A stretch of DNA of 33,392 bases, from assembly GCA_016844955.1 (NCBI GenBank), contig JAERTH010000016.1:1-33392 (forward strand), given 5' to 3'. Below are positions 7,249 to 15,202 of this stretch, one piece after another. Each line of letters starts with the position of its first letter. The first letter of the stretch is position 1. The DNA is from Fidelibacterota bacterium (GTDB lineage: Bacteria; Fidelibacterota; UBA8477; JABMPR01). The notes under the pieces were generated by a model. That model made no database searches and was not told where the DNA came from. It saw nothing but the letters and a program-made list of their open reading frames with translations. Position numbers and translations under genes: made by a program.

Positions 7249-10077
7249 CTACTTCAGATAAATCATCTTTATAGTTTGTCTGTCCATGGTTACAGATGCG
7301 CCATTCCCTGTGGAGAGGGTACAAAAGTAAATACCTGAACTCACTTGATTACCCACCTGGTCTACACCCGACCACTGTACAGTATAATTTCCGCTATTTT
7401 GTTGCCCTGTAGCTAGCGTGTTTATCAATCTTCCTCTAAGATCATAAATATTGAGCGTAACCTCAGCTTGGTCCAGTAGTTGGTAACTGATTTGGGTCTT
7501 GGGATTGAAGGGATTTGGATAGTTTTGTCTCAGGGTGAATCCCGATGGAAGTAGCTCTGCTGGTTCTGTATCTAAATATTCATGGGTAGAAAAACGCAAG
7601 GTATCACGATGTGAAAACGGTTTCTGGCAGACCAGTCGAAGCGTATCTCCGGCAAAAGGTGGAATAGCTTCACTCGAATCTGGTTCATCGAATCGGATAC
7701 TCCAATCAGGAATCCAGAGTACCTCGTCAGTTCCTGGAGCCTGCTGTAGCACATAGATCCTTGACCCGCCCTCAACAAATCCGCTATCATCTAAGCCAAA
7801 GGCATGCATGGCTACATTTGCGCCTGTTGTTATATTGGTGGTGACAAAGGTCAGGGGGATCCCATTGATCACAGAAGTATCAATGCTGGAATCATAGAAA
7901 ATCATCTCATAGTCAAAGGGAAAAGCCCCAGTTGAGGCGTTATTATGTCCAAACTGGGGTATGAGGTTAGTCGGACTGTTTCTCCAACCGGAGAGAGAGT
8001 CAATTACAACATGATCCACATCCACAAAGGTGAGACGCAGGCCCTCAAACGCTGCTCCCTGGAAATGGTTCTGTGGAACAACTTCATTATTAATTAACAC
8101 TTCTCCAGTATTCATATTGCTCACTGTATAGCGCACATCTAACAACATGGAGTCGGTGAATGTGATTTCGTATTCATCACCCGTTATTTCCGAATAATCA
8201 ACAATGTCTATACTGACCTCACTATCAGATATTCCGGTGAAATGCTCAAAGTTTTCATCACTGATGGCTGGAAATGAATTATTGATTTTGTGCTGGTTGC
8301 TTTCATACATAAATGTCGAAGCATCCTCCAATGATCTGACAAATGCAAATCTCACATAATCTCCATTGGGAATTTGCCTTGTATTCAATGCTACACTTTG
8401 ACTCCCTGTAGGAAGGTCTGATATGTGGGAAAGCCAACTATCCCCACCATCGGTACTTATCAAAAGGGATAAGGAAGCAGAGCTATCAGCACCTATTGAG
8501 GCCCGGTATTCCAAATCGAGTACACCAGACAACTCAATATCATGAGTTGGGTTAAGAAGCAGAAATTCTGGTTGAGATTCTGTAAGTCTCAGAATTTTAA
8601 AATGATCACTTTTAGTCGCATAACCTGCACCACCGCAAAAAGCTCGAATAGCTAACTGATAGTTTATACCTGAAGGTAGCTCATTGATGTTATGAACATA
8701 GGAGGTCACTGTCGGATCAAGAGTGGCAATTTTTTGCCATCCAGTTACTCTATAATCATTGAGATAGATGCATACTGAATCTATAGTCTCTGTCCCCTGG
8801 TTCAAGGACCATTCAATTTCCATATTTGGTGTGACAATATCATCTTCCTGTGGGGAGTTAATTTGAATTGATGGTGGTTCAATTTCAGGCATGAAGATGG
8901 ATTGATACCTGCTTTCACAGCGCTCCACATTGGCAATCAACTCTGCTTTGGTCTCGCCAAAAATGTAGACCATGGGCACCGTGATACTTTCACCGGGTTC
9001 AAGCATGACACTCTCAAGACCCATGAGCACGATATTGTCTGCATTATTGTAAAAATTTCCCGAATCCCAGTTCTCATCTGTCAATCGATTCCAGAAATAA
9101 TCACCTAGCTGTAATCTTCTTGAGTATTGTTCAACATGGAAGGATTGAACATTTAGAGATTCATTTGGGATGTGGATGCCCAGATAGCCGGGATCTCTCC
9201 CAAAGAATGATGGATCACTACTGAAATTGTTGTCCCAGGAATAGATCAAGTTCTTAACCTCTGGTCGATCTTCACCTGTGATAACATCTATTCCCAAAGC
9301 AGTTATAATTCCTACATTATCATCATTGTAATCGTATGACCCACCAATATGCGGGTCCCCCTTCACTCCCAGAATCAATGAGTCGATTGTATAGGCACTG
9401 GTGTTAGTTACTTCGTATTGTAGTAGTACGTAGTCATTTTGCCCCTCTTCTGCCCATTGAAAGGATCTCACTCCAACCTGGATTCCAGCGCCACCAATAT
9501 CCGGATTGGTTGGATCAGGTTGGTATTGATCCATAAAGGAGCAATTATAGCGGTCATCCATGACATAGTAGGTTTCCAGATCTGCCAGAACCTCGCCATC
9601 AGCATGGACACCAGGCCAGGAAGTCCATGAATCAGGCCATGAATCAGGATCATCACTGCGAGCAATGGATCCACCGGAGTCCGGTTGGGCATAACCTGGC
9701 ACAGGTTCCCATCCGCTATTCATACCAGGGTTATATATCTCGCCACAATCTGCCAGGACACCTGCACTGAGCAATCCATCATTCACAATATGTTTACGCT
9801 CATTTTCACTGGTCAGAACGCTTGCACCGACCAGCAACCCAAATTCATAGGCATACCCCTGACCACTCCCATTTGGCCATTCGAAGCTCGGCTCTGCAGC
9901 GGGATAACCAAGAGAGCCATAGTTGTAATAAAGTGTTCTGATCTTATTGCCATCAAGGGCTGTGTATCGCCGGATTGAATTTGAAAACCATTGTGCCTGA
10001 ATAGGTAGCTGTAGCAAAAGCAGTAATAATAAAGCTGACAGAATGAATGAATTGAAGTTGGTGGGTTGACGATTCAC
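7249..10077 (-). CDS. large secreted protein with T9SS type A sorting domain
   Basis: A 942-residue exported protein. It starts at GTG with AGGGGG about 6 nt upstream and has a signal peptide with seven consecutive leucines ending near PIQAQ. The first ~400 residues resemble N-terminal regions of many cargo proteins in FCB candidate phyla (YVLLQYEVTNTSAYTIDSL, then LGIDV). Residues ~400-620 look like two Ig/fibronectin-like modules (PSIQINSPQEDDIVTP and the EFLLLNPTHDIELSG strand). The C-terminus from ~850 is a FlgD-Ig-like sorting domain: LPSGFTLRQNYPNPFNPKT, NIYDLRGRLI, SSGIYFCTL, ending in IKMIYLK. Sorting domains of this kind route proteins through the type IX secretion system to the cell surface or medium. 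No catalytic motif is visible; a surface or adhesive role is only a guess. Confidence 0.88.
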   Translation of the reverse strand: MNRQPTNFNSFILSALLLLLLLQLPIQAQWFSNSIRRYTALDGNKIRTLYYNYGSLGYPAAEPSFEWPNGSGQGYAYEFGLLVGASVLTSENERKHIVNDGLLSAGVLADCGEIYNPGMNSGWEPVPGYAQPDSGGSIARSDDPDSWPDSWTSWPGVHADGEVLADLETYYVMDDRYNCSFMDQYQPDPTNPDIGGAGIQVGVRSFQWAEEGQNDYVLLQYEVTNTSAYTIDSLILGVKGDPHIGGSYDYNDDNVGIITALGIDVITGEDRPEVKNLIYSWDNNFSSDPSFFGRDPGYLGIHIPNESLNVQSFHVEQYSRRLQLGDYFWNRLTDENWDSGNFYNNADNIVLMGLESVMLEPGESITVPMVYIFGETKAELIANVERCESRYQSIFMPEIEPPSIQINSPQEDDIVTPNMEIEWSLNQGTETIDSVCIYLNDYRVTGWQKIATLDPTVTSYVHNINELPSGINYQLAIRAFCGGAGYATKSDHFKILRLTESQPEFLLLNPTHDIELSGVLDLEYRASIGADSSASLSLLISTDGGDSWLSHISDLPTGSQSVALNTRQIPNGDYVRFAFVRSLEDASTFMYESNQHKINNSFPAISDENFEHFTGISDSEVSIDIVDYSEITGDEYEITFTDSMLLDVRYTVSNMNTGEVLINNEVVPQNHFQGAAFEGLRLTFVDVDHVVIDSLSGWRNSPTNLIPQFGHNNASTGAFPFDYEMIFYDSSIDTSVINGIPLTFVTTNITTGANVAMHAFGLDDSGFVEGGSRIYVLQQAPGTDEVLWIPDWSIRFDEPDSSEAIPPFAGDTLRLVCQKPFSHRDTLRFSTHEYLDTEPAELLPSGFTLRQNYPNPFNPKTQISYQLLDQAEVTLNIYDLRGRLINTLATGQQNSGNYTVQWSGVDQVGNQVSSGIYFCTLSTGNGASVTMDRQTIKMIYLK

Positions 10078-10188
10078 TATTGCCCCCTAATTAGATAGAA
10101 TATTAAGATTAGAGGGTAATCTATTTAACTCTCGGGGCTAAACAATGGTAGAATGCGTTTTAGAGTATGAACAAGATGTAGATATAAA

Positions 10189-10215
10189 AAGAGCGTAGAC
10201 TCATGCTACGCTCTT
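10189..10215 (-). terminator. rho-independent terminator of the tgt operon
   Basis: A perfect 10-bp inverted repeat, AAGAGCGTAG and CTACGCTCTT, encloses a 7-nt loop. On the minus strand it is followed by a T tract (plus-strand A run at 10186-10190). It lies 26 nt after the stop codon of the small coiled-coil gene and so ends the leftward operon that starts near 13844. Confidence 0.88.
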
Positions 10216-10241
10216 AATGAAACTATAAAAAATTTCAGATT

Positions 10242-10622
10242 CTAATTATCCAGGGCCTGCAGCTTCTTTTCAAATTCAGACAGACCACCGAAATCATCAA
10301 TCTCCACTTCATTCACTGGCTTCACGAATTGCTCTGCTTCTGGTCGAACAGCTGCCTGAGTTTCTGCCGTCCGCGGCGGTGTAGTAAAATTTGTCTTGGC
10401 CGCCAGGATATTATCTTTAGGCGTTGTTTGTACCCCCTGAAGCTGTCCCAGCATGGCTTTGACCTCTTCATTAAATTCACTAACGGTGGTTTCTAAACGA
10501 CGCATCAATTCATCCATCATCACCTGACCATAATTCTTGTCAATCCCATTCATTAGATTTCCAAGATTGTCTTTCAGATAATTCATTCTACTGTCTGCGT
10601 TTGTAAAATCGATGTCAGCCAT
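10242..10622 (-). CDS. small cytoplasmic coiled-coil protein, unknown function
   Basis: A 126-residue protein I do not recognise. Residues 8-65 are predicted helical with heptad-like spacing of hydrophobics (MNYLKDNLGNLMNGI, MMDELMRRLETTVSEFNEEV), followed by a linker rich in Thr, Pro and Ala (68-105) and a conserved-looking acidic tail (EVEIDDFGGLSEFEKKLQAL). There is no signal peptide or membrane span. CGGAGG sits 5 nt before the ATG, giving strong initiation. It is the last gene of the tgt operon, 91 nt after tgt, and is followed by a strong terminator. The helix-linker-acidic-helix layout suits an oligomeric adaptor, which is inference only. Confidence 0.75.
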   Translation of the reverse strand: MADIDFTNADSRMNYLKDNLGNLMNGIDKNYGQVMMDELMRRLETTVSEFNEEVKAMLGQLQGVQTTPKDNILAAKTNFTTPPRTAETQAAVRPEAEQFVKPVNEVEIDDFGGLSEFEKKLQALDN

Positions 10623-10713
10623 TTTTCCTCCGGTCTTCCATAAATGAATGCGAATTTAAATGACACCCCCTGTCAAAGCAAGGATGCATTCTCCCCTCGC
10701 CAGGCTCAGAATT

Positions 10714-11847
10714 CTAGCGCTTGCGAGGACTTCCCTTGCGAAAGTATTTGTTCAGCCAATCCCTTTGAAAATTTCCATAATTACCCCTTTCGATAGCCCT
10801 GCGAATATCAGCCATGAGATCCTGATAATGGGTCAAATTATGGATGGTTGCCAGGGTTTCTGCCAGCGGGTCCTTGATAAAGAATAAATAGCGGAGTACC
10901 ATACGAGAATAAGTCTGGCAGGTATAGCACCGGCAGGCTGTATCCAGCGGATATTTATCTTTGCGAAAGGCTTTGTCCATGATCCGAATCTTGCCCATTC
11001 TGGTAAACAGGGTACCCTGTCGAGCATAGCGTGTTGGAATAACACAATCAAACATATCGATGCCTCTTTCCACACCAGCCAGAATATCTTCCGGTAATCC
11101 CACACCCATGAGATACCTGGGTTTCATGGGAGGCATCAATGGTGTTGTATAACCAACTACTTCCTTGAGCAGGTCAAGTCCTTCACCCACACTTACCCCA
11201 CCAATGGCAAACCCATCAAACGGAATATTGGTAATTTCACTGGCACTCTGGCGCCGCAGTGATTGATAAATGCCACCCTGAATAATCCCGAACATGAACT
11301 GGTGATCCTGGAGTGGATAATCACGACTCCGTTCTGCCCACCGCGTGGTGCGTTCCACTGATTTTTGCACATATTCCTGTGGTGCTTGATAATCAACACA
11401 TTCATCAAAAGCCATGACAATATCAGAGCCCAGGTCACGCTGAATCGCCATGGATTGTTCTGGTCCCAGGAAAATCCGTTCGCCATCTTCCTCGAACCTG
11501 AATGAAACTCCCTTTTCGGTAATTTCCCGGCCTTCCATTGAGAAAACCTGGAATCCACCTGAGTCAGTGAGGATTGTTTGTTCCCAACCCATGAAGCGGT
11601 GCAAACCACCAGCACGTTTGACTGTCTGTAGACGTTCACCCAGCGAGAGATGATAAGTATTTGCCAGGACTACTTGCGCCCCAGATTCCGTAACATCCCG
11701 CATGGGGGTCGACCTTACGAATCCGGCTGTACCTACGGGCATAAATGCCGGGGTCTCAACCTTGCCGTGTTCAGTAAAAAAATGTCCTCGACGAGCACCT
11801 GACGGGTCTGTCCGCGTTAACTTGAACTGAATATCTTTCATACTCAT
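10714..11847 (-). CDS. tgt: queuine/preQ1 tRNA-guanine transglycosylase
   Basis: A 377-residue enzyme of normal bacterial length. It exchanges guanine-34 of tRNAs with GUN anticodons (Tyr, His, Asn, Asp) for preQ1, the first tRNA-level step of queuosine synthesis. The general acid/base Asp95 lies in TDSGGFQVFS, the nucleophile Asp267 in MFDCVIPTR, and GGVSVGEG is the usual base-pocket motif. The zinc site is Cys305, Cys307, Cys310 and His336 (CRCYTC and IHNLTHY). The start overlaps the preceding stop by 4 nt (ATGA), so translation is coupled; a second Met two codons in is also possible. No other queuosine gene (queA, queG, queC-F) is in the window, and no preQ1 riboswitch is visible. Confidence 0.98.
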   Translation of the reverse strand: MSMKDIQFKLTRTDPSGARRGHFFTEHGKVETPAFMPVGTAGFVRSTPMRDVTESGAQVVLANTYHLSLGERLQTVKRAGGLHRFMGWEQTILTDSGGFQVFSMEGREITEKGVSFRFEEDGERIFLGPEQSMAIQRDLGSDIVMAFDECVDYQAPQEYVQKSVERTTRWAERSRDYPLQDHQFMFGIIQGGIYQSLRRQSASEITNIPFDGFAIGGVSVGEGLDLLKEVVGYTTPLMPPMKPRYLMGVGLPEDILAGVERGIDMFDCVIPTRYARQGTLFTRMGKIRIMDKAFRKDKYPLDTACRCYTCQTYSRMVLRYLFFIKDPLAETLATIHNLTHYQDLMADIRRAIERGNYGNFQRDWLNKYFRKGSPRKR

Positions 11848-12422
11848 CGTGAATCTATCCTCTCTAATAAATATTTATCCAGCTCAGATGAATCCATCTG
11901 CCCTCTGGATGCGATCTGAAGCAACGCAGTTGTATTGTTGAGTTCGAGATCCAATCCAAGATACTCCAACGAACCAGTCTTGAGCCCACAAAAATTACCA
12001 ATTGTGCTACCCATGAACGATCCTGAATCATCCCCACTCAAGAGGAGTTCGCATCCATCCAGTCGTACCATGGTTCCACTTGAATCAATTTCATAAAGCT
12101 CTAACAGTACTTGCTCATCCTCAAAATCATTCACCCTCACGCCAAAATGTGGTATTGTATCAAGACTCACGGTTAGGAACTGTGAATCATCTTCGCCGCT
12201 TTTCTTGGAGACCATGACCTGGTTAAACTCGAAATACAGAGCCTCCTGTCCCGCAGGTTGGTACTTCCCACAGTAAGTCGCTATAACCTGTTCAGCGGGA
12301 GTCAAACTCGGAGTGTCCTGTGCTTCGAACCAGCCAGTGATATGCAAGGTGCGATACATCAACAACATCATAATTGCCAGTGTCACAACACTGCCAATGT
12401 AATAGATGTTTAACTTGCGCAT
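11844..12422 (-). CDS. membrane-anchored CpcT/CpeT-like protein
   Basis: A 192-residue protein with one N-terminal membrane span (about residues 8-25), the rest outside the cytoplasm. The C-terminal half carries a pattern I recall from the CpcT/CpeT (DUF1001) chromophore-lyase family: RLDGCELLL, SGSFMGSTIGNFC, a YLGLDLEL strand and SRGQ; the two Cys of that pattern are present. In cyanobacteria these beta-barrel proteins attach bilins to phycobiliproteins, but homologues also occur in non-photosynthetic bacteria with no known role. The start at 12422 is preferred over the in-frame ATG at 12476: it has GGGGAAGG just upstream, gives a normal membrane anchor, and avoids overlapping the previous gene. 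Overlaps tgt by 4 nt. Family assignment is moderate; fold-level searching would decide it. Confidence 0.55.
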   Translation of the reverse strand: MRKLNIYYIGSVVTLAIMMLLMYRTLHITGWFEAQDTPSLTPAEQVIATYCGKYQPAGQEALYFEFNQVMVSKKSGEDDSQFLTVSLDTIPHFGVRVNDFEDEQVLLELYEIDSSGTMVRLDGCELLLSGDDSGSFMGSTIGNFCGLKTGSLEYLGLDLELNNTTALLQIASRGQMDSSELDKYLLERIDSR

Positions 12423-12445
12423 CACCCTTCCCCGCTGGTATAGAT

Positions 12446-13015
12446 TCAGGCTGGATTGTGAGCGATAATCATCCACATATCAGCTACATAATTTTCGTGT
12501 TCATCAACTTTGAAACCAGCAGATCCGAGATCGCTCAACACCTTGGATTCCGAAACACGATGGTCTTTTGATGGTCCCCGCTCACGTTCTGCCAATGGAT
12601 CCCAATCCAATATCATCAATTTCCCCTCTGGTCTAAGAACCCGTTTGATCTCCGCCAGATTATCCGATGGAGACTTGAATTCATGATAAAGCGCGATCAT
12701 CACCGTTGCGTCTACTGAATCATCCTCAATATCCATCTTCACCTCTTCAACTGGCAGAACCTGGATGTTTTCCGGTGGATTGCGTTGGTTGAGCAAGCTC
12801 AACATTGGTTCAGAAACATCGGCAGCAATGACCATTCCCTCACCCATAGCAACAGCAGCCGGGAAGGAAAAAAAGCCGTTTCCACATCCCAAATCCAGTA
12901 TGGTGCTTCCAGGGGGTGTAGCCAATCGCTGAAGCAAAATATCCGGTTTAAGTTCCTGGTAACGTTGAACTGAAATTAATTTTTCTGCACGTGTGGGGTC
13001 AAATTTATGAGACAT
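12446..13015 (-). CDS. class I SAM-dependent methyltransferase (UbiE-like)
   Basis: A 189-residue soluble protein. SAM-binding motif I is ILDLGCGNGFF (39-49), the ribose-binding acidic residue is in IAADVSEPML, and motif IV is in DDSVDATVMIALYHEF. Then come LAEIKRVLRPEGKLMILDWDP, as in UbiE and Methyltransf_11 enzymes. The start at 13015 is preferred over the upstream ATG at 13033 because AGGAG lies 6 nt before it. The frame overlaps the end of the aminotransferase gene by 11 nt. In the operon it sits between a class IV aminotransferase and the CpcT-like gene. Substrate unknown: length and motifs fit small-molecule or arsenite-type methyltransferases equally, though no Cys triad for arsenite is seen. 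Confidence 0.85.
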   Translation of the reverse strand: MSHKFDPTRAEKLISVQRYQELKPDILLQRLATPPGSTILDLGCGNGFFSFPAAVAMGEGMVIAADVSEPMLSLLNQRNPPENIQVLPVEEVKMDIEDDSVDATVMIALYHEFKSPSDNLAEIKRVLRPEGKLMILDWDPLAERERGPSKDHRVSESKVLSDLGSAGFKVDEHENYVADMWMIIAHNPA

Positions 13016-13844
13016 GTGATTCTCCTGATTCAAATAGCTTGGTTAAATCTGTTCTGAGTTTTTTGCTATGTTGGTATGTGGACGTGAAGCCCTCCCAGGT
13101 TACTGGTAAAACACCTACACCGGTGCTAGATATAAAGGCCTCATCCATTTCCTGGACATCATCCTGAATAATCAGAGTTTCCCGGACCTTTAGTCCGCGA
13201 CGCTTAGCCAACTCCATGATGGTATCGCGGATTACCCCTGGTAACACGCCGAGTTCAAGTGCTGGAGTTAACAGAAAATCATCTTTAATAAAGAATATAT
13301 TCCTGATAGCGCACTCGGTTACATAACCATCCCTATTCACAAATACCGGTTCAAAGGCGCCGGCGTCTTCGGCATCTTTTTTGGCCAACATGTTGCCCAG
13401 ATAATTCCCCGATTTTATAGCGGGGTGAAATCTCAATATGGGATAGTTTTTTTCTTCGAGGAAAACAACCTTGACGGGCCATTCCCCGACTTCATTAATG
13501 GGTCGAGCTGAGAGGTAAAGAGATGGTGTAGATAGTGTACTCCAGGGTGATCCTCGACTTACCCCACGGGTGATGATGATACGGGTTAAGGCATTGTCAA
13601 CATCATTCCTTGCAATAAAAGTTTCTAAAATGTGGGGAATATCCTTGAGCAGGGATTCACCTTCCATATGGATCGTATCCATACCACTGTGCATACGTTC
13701 CAGGTGTTTTTCAAGCCGAAAGGGGTTCCCCTGGTTTATGCGAATGGTCTCAAAAAGACTATCCCCGTACAAAAATCCCTGGTCGTTGAAAGGAACAACG
13801 GCCTCTGATGCATCCACCCAGCTTCCATCGGCATATATCAACAT
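13005..13844 (-). CDS. class IV PLP aminotransferase (IlvE / D-amino-acid / PabC type)
   Basis: A 279-residue fold-type IV PLP enzyme. Features are VPFNDQGFLYGDSLFETIR (17-35, the family signature), the PLP lysine Lys144 in AIKSGNYLGNMLAKK, and Glu177 in VTECAIRNIFF, which contacts the pyridine nitrogen. GVLPGVIRDTIMELA and EAFISSTGVGVLPV follow. Branched-chain aminotransferases, D-amino-acid transaminases and 4-amino-4-deoxychorismate lyases share this scaffold. The length suits all three, and I cannot assign the substrate. GAGAAGGAA precedes the ATG. This is the first gene of the five-gene leftward operon ending with tgt and a small coiled-coil protein. A TATACT sequence about 28-33 nt upstream could be its -10 element, but no good -35 partner is seen. 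Confidence 0.85.
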   Translation of the reverse strand: MLIYADGSWVDASEAVVPFNDQGFLYGDSLFETIRINQGNPFRLEKHLERMHSGMDTIHMEGESLLKDIPHILETFIARNDVDNALTRIIITRGVSRGSPWSTLSTPSLYLSARPINEVGEWPVKVVFLEEKNYPILRFHPAIKSGNYLGNMLAKKDAEDAGAFEPVFVNRDGYVTECAIRNIFFIKDDFLLTPALELGVLPGVIRDTIMELAKRRGLKVRETLIIQDDVQEMDEAFISSTGVGVLPVTWEGFTSTYQHSKKLRTDLTKLFESGESHVS

Positions 13845-14055
13845 ATCGTTTCCTTCTCCATAGCCTGTAGGATAGTATAAATCCAGGCCTGGGCAAATGG
13901 GAATGATTTATGTATTCATGCGGAATAGTAGTGTATTGCCAGGATGGTGGAGTACCCTGCTGAACATCTTTTCAATCACTGTAATTTGGGAATAGTTAGA
14001 TGCGAACTCCCCCTATGTGCATTCATCCTGTTTTGTGAAGCTAGATAAAACAACA

Positions 14056-14073
14056 AAGGGCCCGTAGGCCCTT
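14056..14073 (-). terminator. rho-independent terminator after the VNG-repeat lipoprotein
   Basis: A 7-bp perfect stem, AAGGGCC and GGCCCTT, encloses a 4-nt loop. On the minus strand it is followed by TGTTGTTTTATC, a discontinuous T tract. It lies about 30 nt beyond the stop of the lipoprotein gene at 14103. Confidence 0.8.
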
Positions 14074-14102
14074 CGCTGTATGACACCCACTTTGGGGATC
14101 TG

Positions 14103-14801
14103 TTATTTGCGAACGACCTCCGCATTGATGATCTCTCCCAGGACTTCGCCGCCACCTGCAAGAATCACCGTCACATTGGGTTCGTCGCCTTTAACCTCGA
14201 TATTACCTTTTACCTTTGACTTTGAATCAATGGTAATAGTCATTTTTTTTAAGTTTTTGTGATTGCTGGGTTTCTTTACCCTGTTCACAACTATGTCTCC
14301 ATGGACGATGCTCTTTTCCAGCAGATCAATGTCACCATTCACCGTTTTGATGTGACCCTTAATATTTGTTTCCTTGGTCGTCATAGAGCCATTCACCGTT
14401 TCAAGATTCCCGGCTATATCAACGGCTATTTTACAGCGGATACTGCCATTCACAGTTGAGACGTCTCCATCTATTTCCACGTCACTACCAAGTGATATGG
14501 AACCATTGACACACGAAACTTCAGTGGCTTTCGAATTCCGATCAATGCTGATACCACCATTAACAGTGGAAACTTCCCTTACTTCGGAATTTTCCCCGAC
14601 AACAATTTTACCATTAACTGTGGTGCAATTACCATCAACAGAAGCCTCATTCCCAACATGAACACTGCCATTTACGGATCGTAGACTGCCACTTTTATGC
14701 TCTCCATCTCCCACATATACACTTTTATTTATGCGAGTATCAGATGAAGCGCCGCAAGCCAGAAGAATTGTTGACAAAGCTATCAGAACGGTATGTCTCA
14801 T
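14103..14801 (-). CDS. lipoprotein made of VNG beta-helix repeats
   Basis: A 232-residue lipoprotein, signal peptide MRHTVLIALSTILLAC with Cys16 as the lipid site. From residue 38 the chain is seven repeats with the core (S/T)(V)NG(S/K/D)I. The Val of each VNG falls at residues 43, 62, 80, 98, 117, 136 and 154, spaced 18 or 19 apart, followed by looser rungs to the end. Such spacing matches rungs of a beta-solenoid as in bactofilins (polymer-forming cytoskeletal family) and DUF4097-like proteins, so an elongated, perhaps self-assembling periplasmic or surface rod is inferred. The start at 14801 is preferred over 14822 because it places the lipobox normally and has AAGGAG about 10 nt upstream. 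It lies 44 nt behind a 41-residue membrane protein gene and ahead of a terminator, so the two form an operon. Confidence 0.82.
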   Translation of the reverse strand: MRHTVLIALSTILLACGASSDTRINKSVYVGDGEHKSGSLRSVNGSVHVGNEASVDGNCTTVNGKIVVGENSEVREVSTVNGGISIDRNSKATEVSCVNGSISLGSDVEIDGDVSTVNGSIRCKIAVDIAGNLETVNGSMTTKETNIKGHIKTVNGDIDLLEKSIVHGDIVVNRVKKPSNHKNLKKMTITIDSKSKVKGNIEVKGDEPNVTVILAGGGEVLGEIINAEVVRK

Positions 14802-14845
14802 AATATGTAGCTCCTTAATCATTTTATTATCATCCTGAAAATTGG

Positions 14846-14971
14846 TTAAAGCCCAAGTGCATTATTAGTTGAAAGCAATATCACAAAACTAATTGCTATC
14901 ACATTGGCCGCGGCAATCAGAAGACTGATGATGTTTCCCATAACCGTTTGATATTTCATCACGAATTTCAT
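14846..14971 (-). CDS. 41-residue single-span membrane protein
   Basis: Short frame read directly on the minus strand: ATG at 14971, TAA at 14846-14848, 41 codons. AAAGGAGG lies 7 nt before the ATG and is among the best ribosome sites in the window, which is the main reason for believing it. The product starts with the basic stretch MKFVMKYQTVM, then a hydrophobic span (about residues 13-34, IISLLIAAANVIAISFVILL), then a short polar tail ending NNALGL. It has no cleavage site, so it should stay in the inner membrane, N-terminus inside. It is 44 nt upstream of the VNG-repeat lipoprotein and followed by no hairpin, so they are probably co-transcribed. I do not recognise a family; a small regulator or assembly partner of the lipoprotein is a guess. 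Confidence 0.7.
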   Translation of the reverse strand: MKFVMKYQTVMGNIISLLIAAANVIAISFVILLSTNNALGL

Positions 14972-15202
14972 CTGTCGTCCTCCTTTCCCAAGTGGCTCAG
15001 TTTCATCATTACGCGCTTATATATCCAAGTCTTGTGCCACAAGCGGATTACACATTTTTATAGTGCTGTTATTATTGTTGTTATGATTATTTTTGCTACA
15101 CTAATAATGGACAATCCTTCTGGCGAAGCTCATCATATTGATATGTGTGCATATCATCATGATATATTTGAATTGTGCATTTTCCGGGTGTGATTTTATA
15201 GG
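14972..15202. other. AT-rich spacer upstream of the small membrane protein
   Basis: About 230 nt between the glutamate racemase stop and the small membrane protein start; it should contain the leftward promoter of the latter. TATATAA occurs on the minus strand about 50 nt before the start, but without a well-spaced -35 box. An 81-codon frame on the plus strand lacks a ribosome site and is not believed. Confidence 0.4.

Noticed and set aside
12423..12476. Upstream in-frame ATG for the CpcT/CpeT-like gene
   Set aside because: It would put 18 polar residues before the membrane anchor and overlap the previous gene by 31 nt, while the ATG at 12422 has GGGGAAGG.
13903..13995. 30-codon frame in the gap before the aminotransferase gene (plus strand)
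   Set aside because: No proper Shine-Dalgarno sequence and no conserved-looking hydrophobic or signal pattern; short frames of this size occur by chance.
14948..15193. 81-codon open frame on the plus strand
   Set aside because: No ribosome site; overlaps the leader and start of the well-supported 41-residue gene on the other strand.
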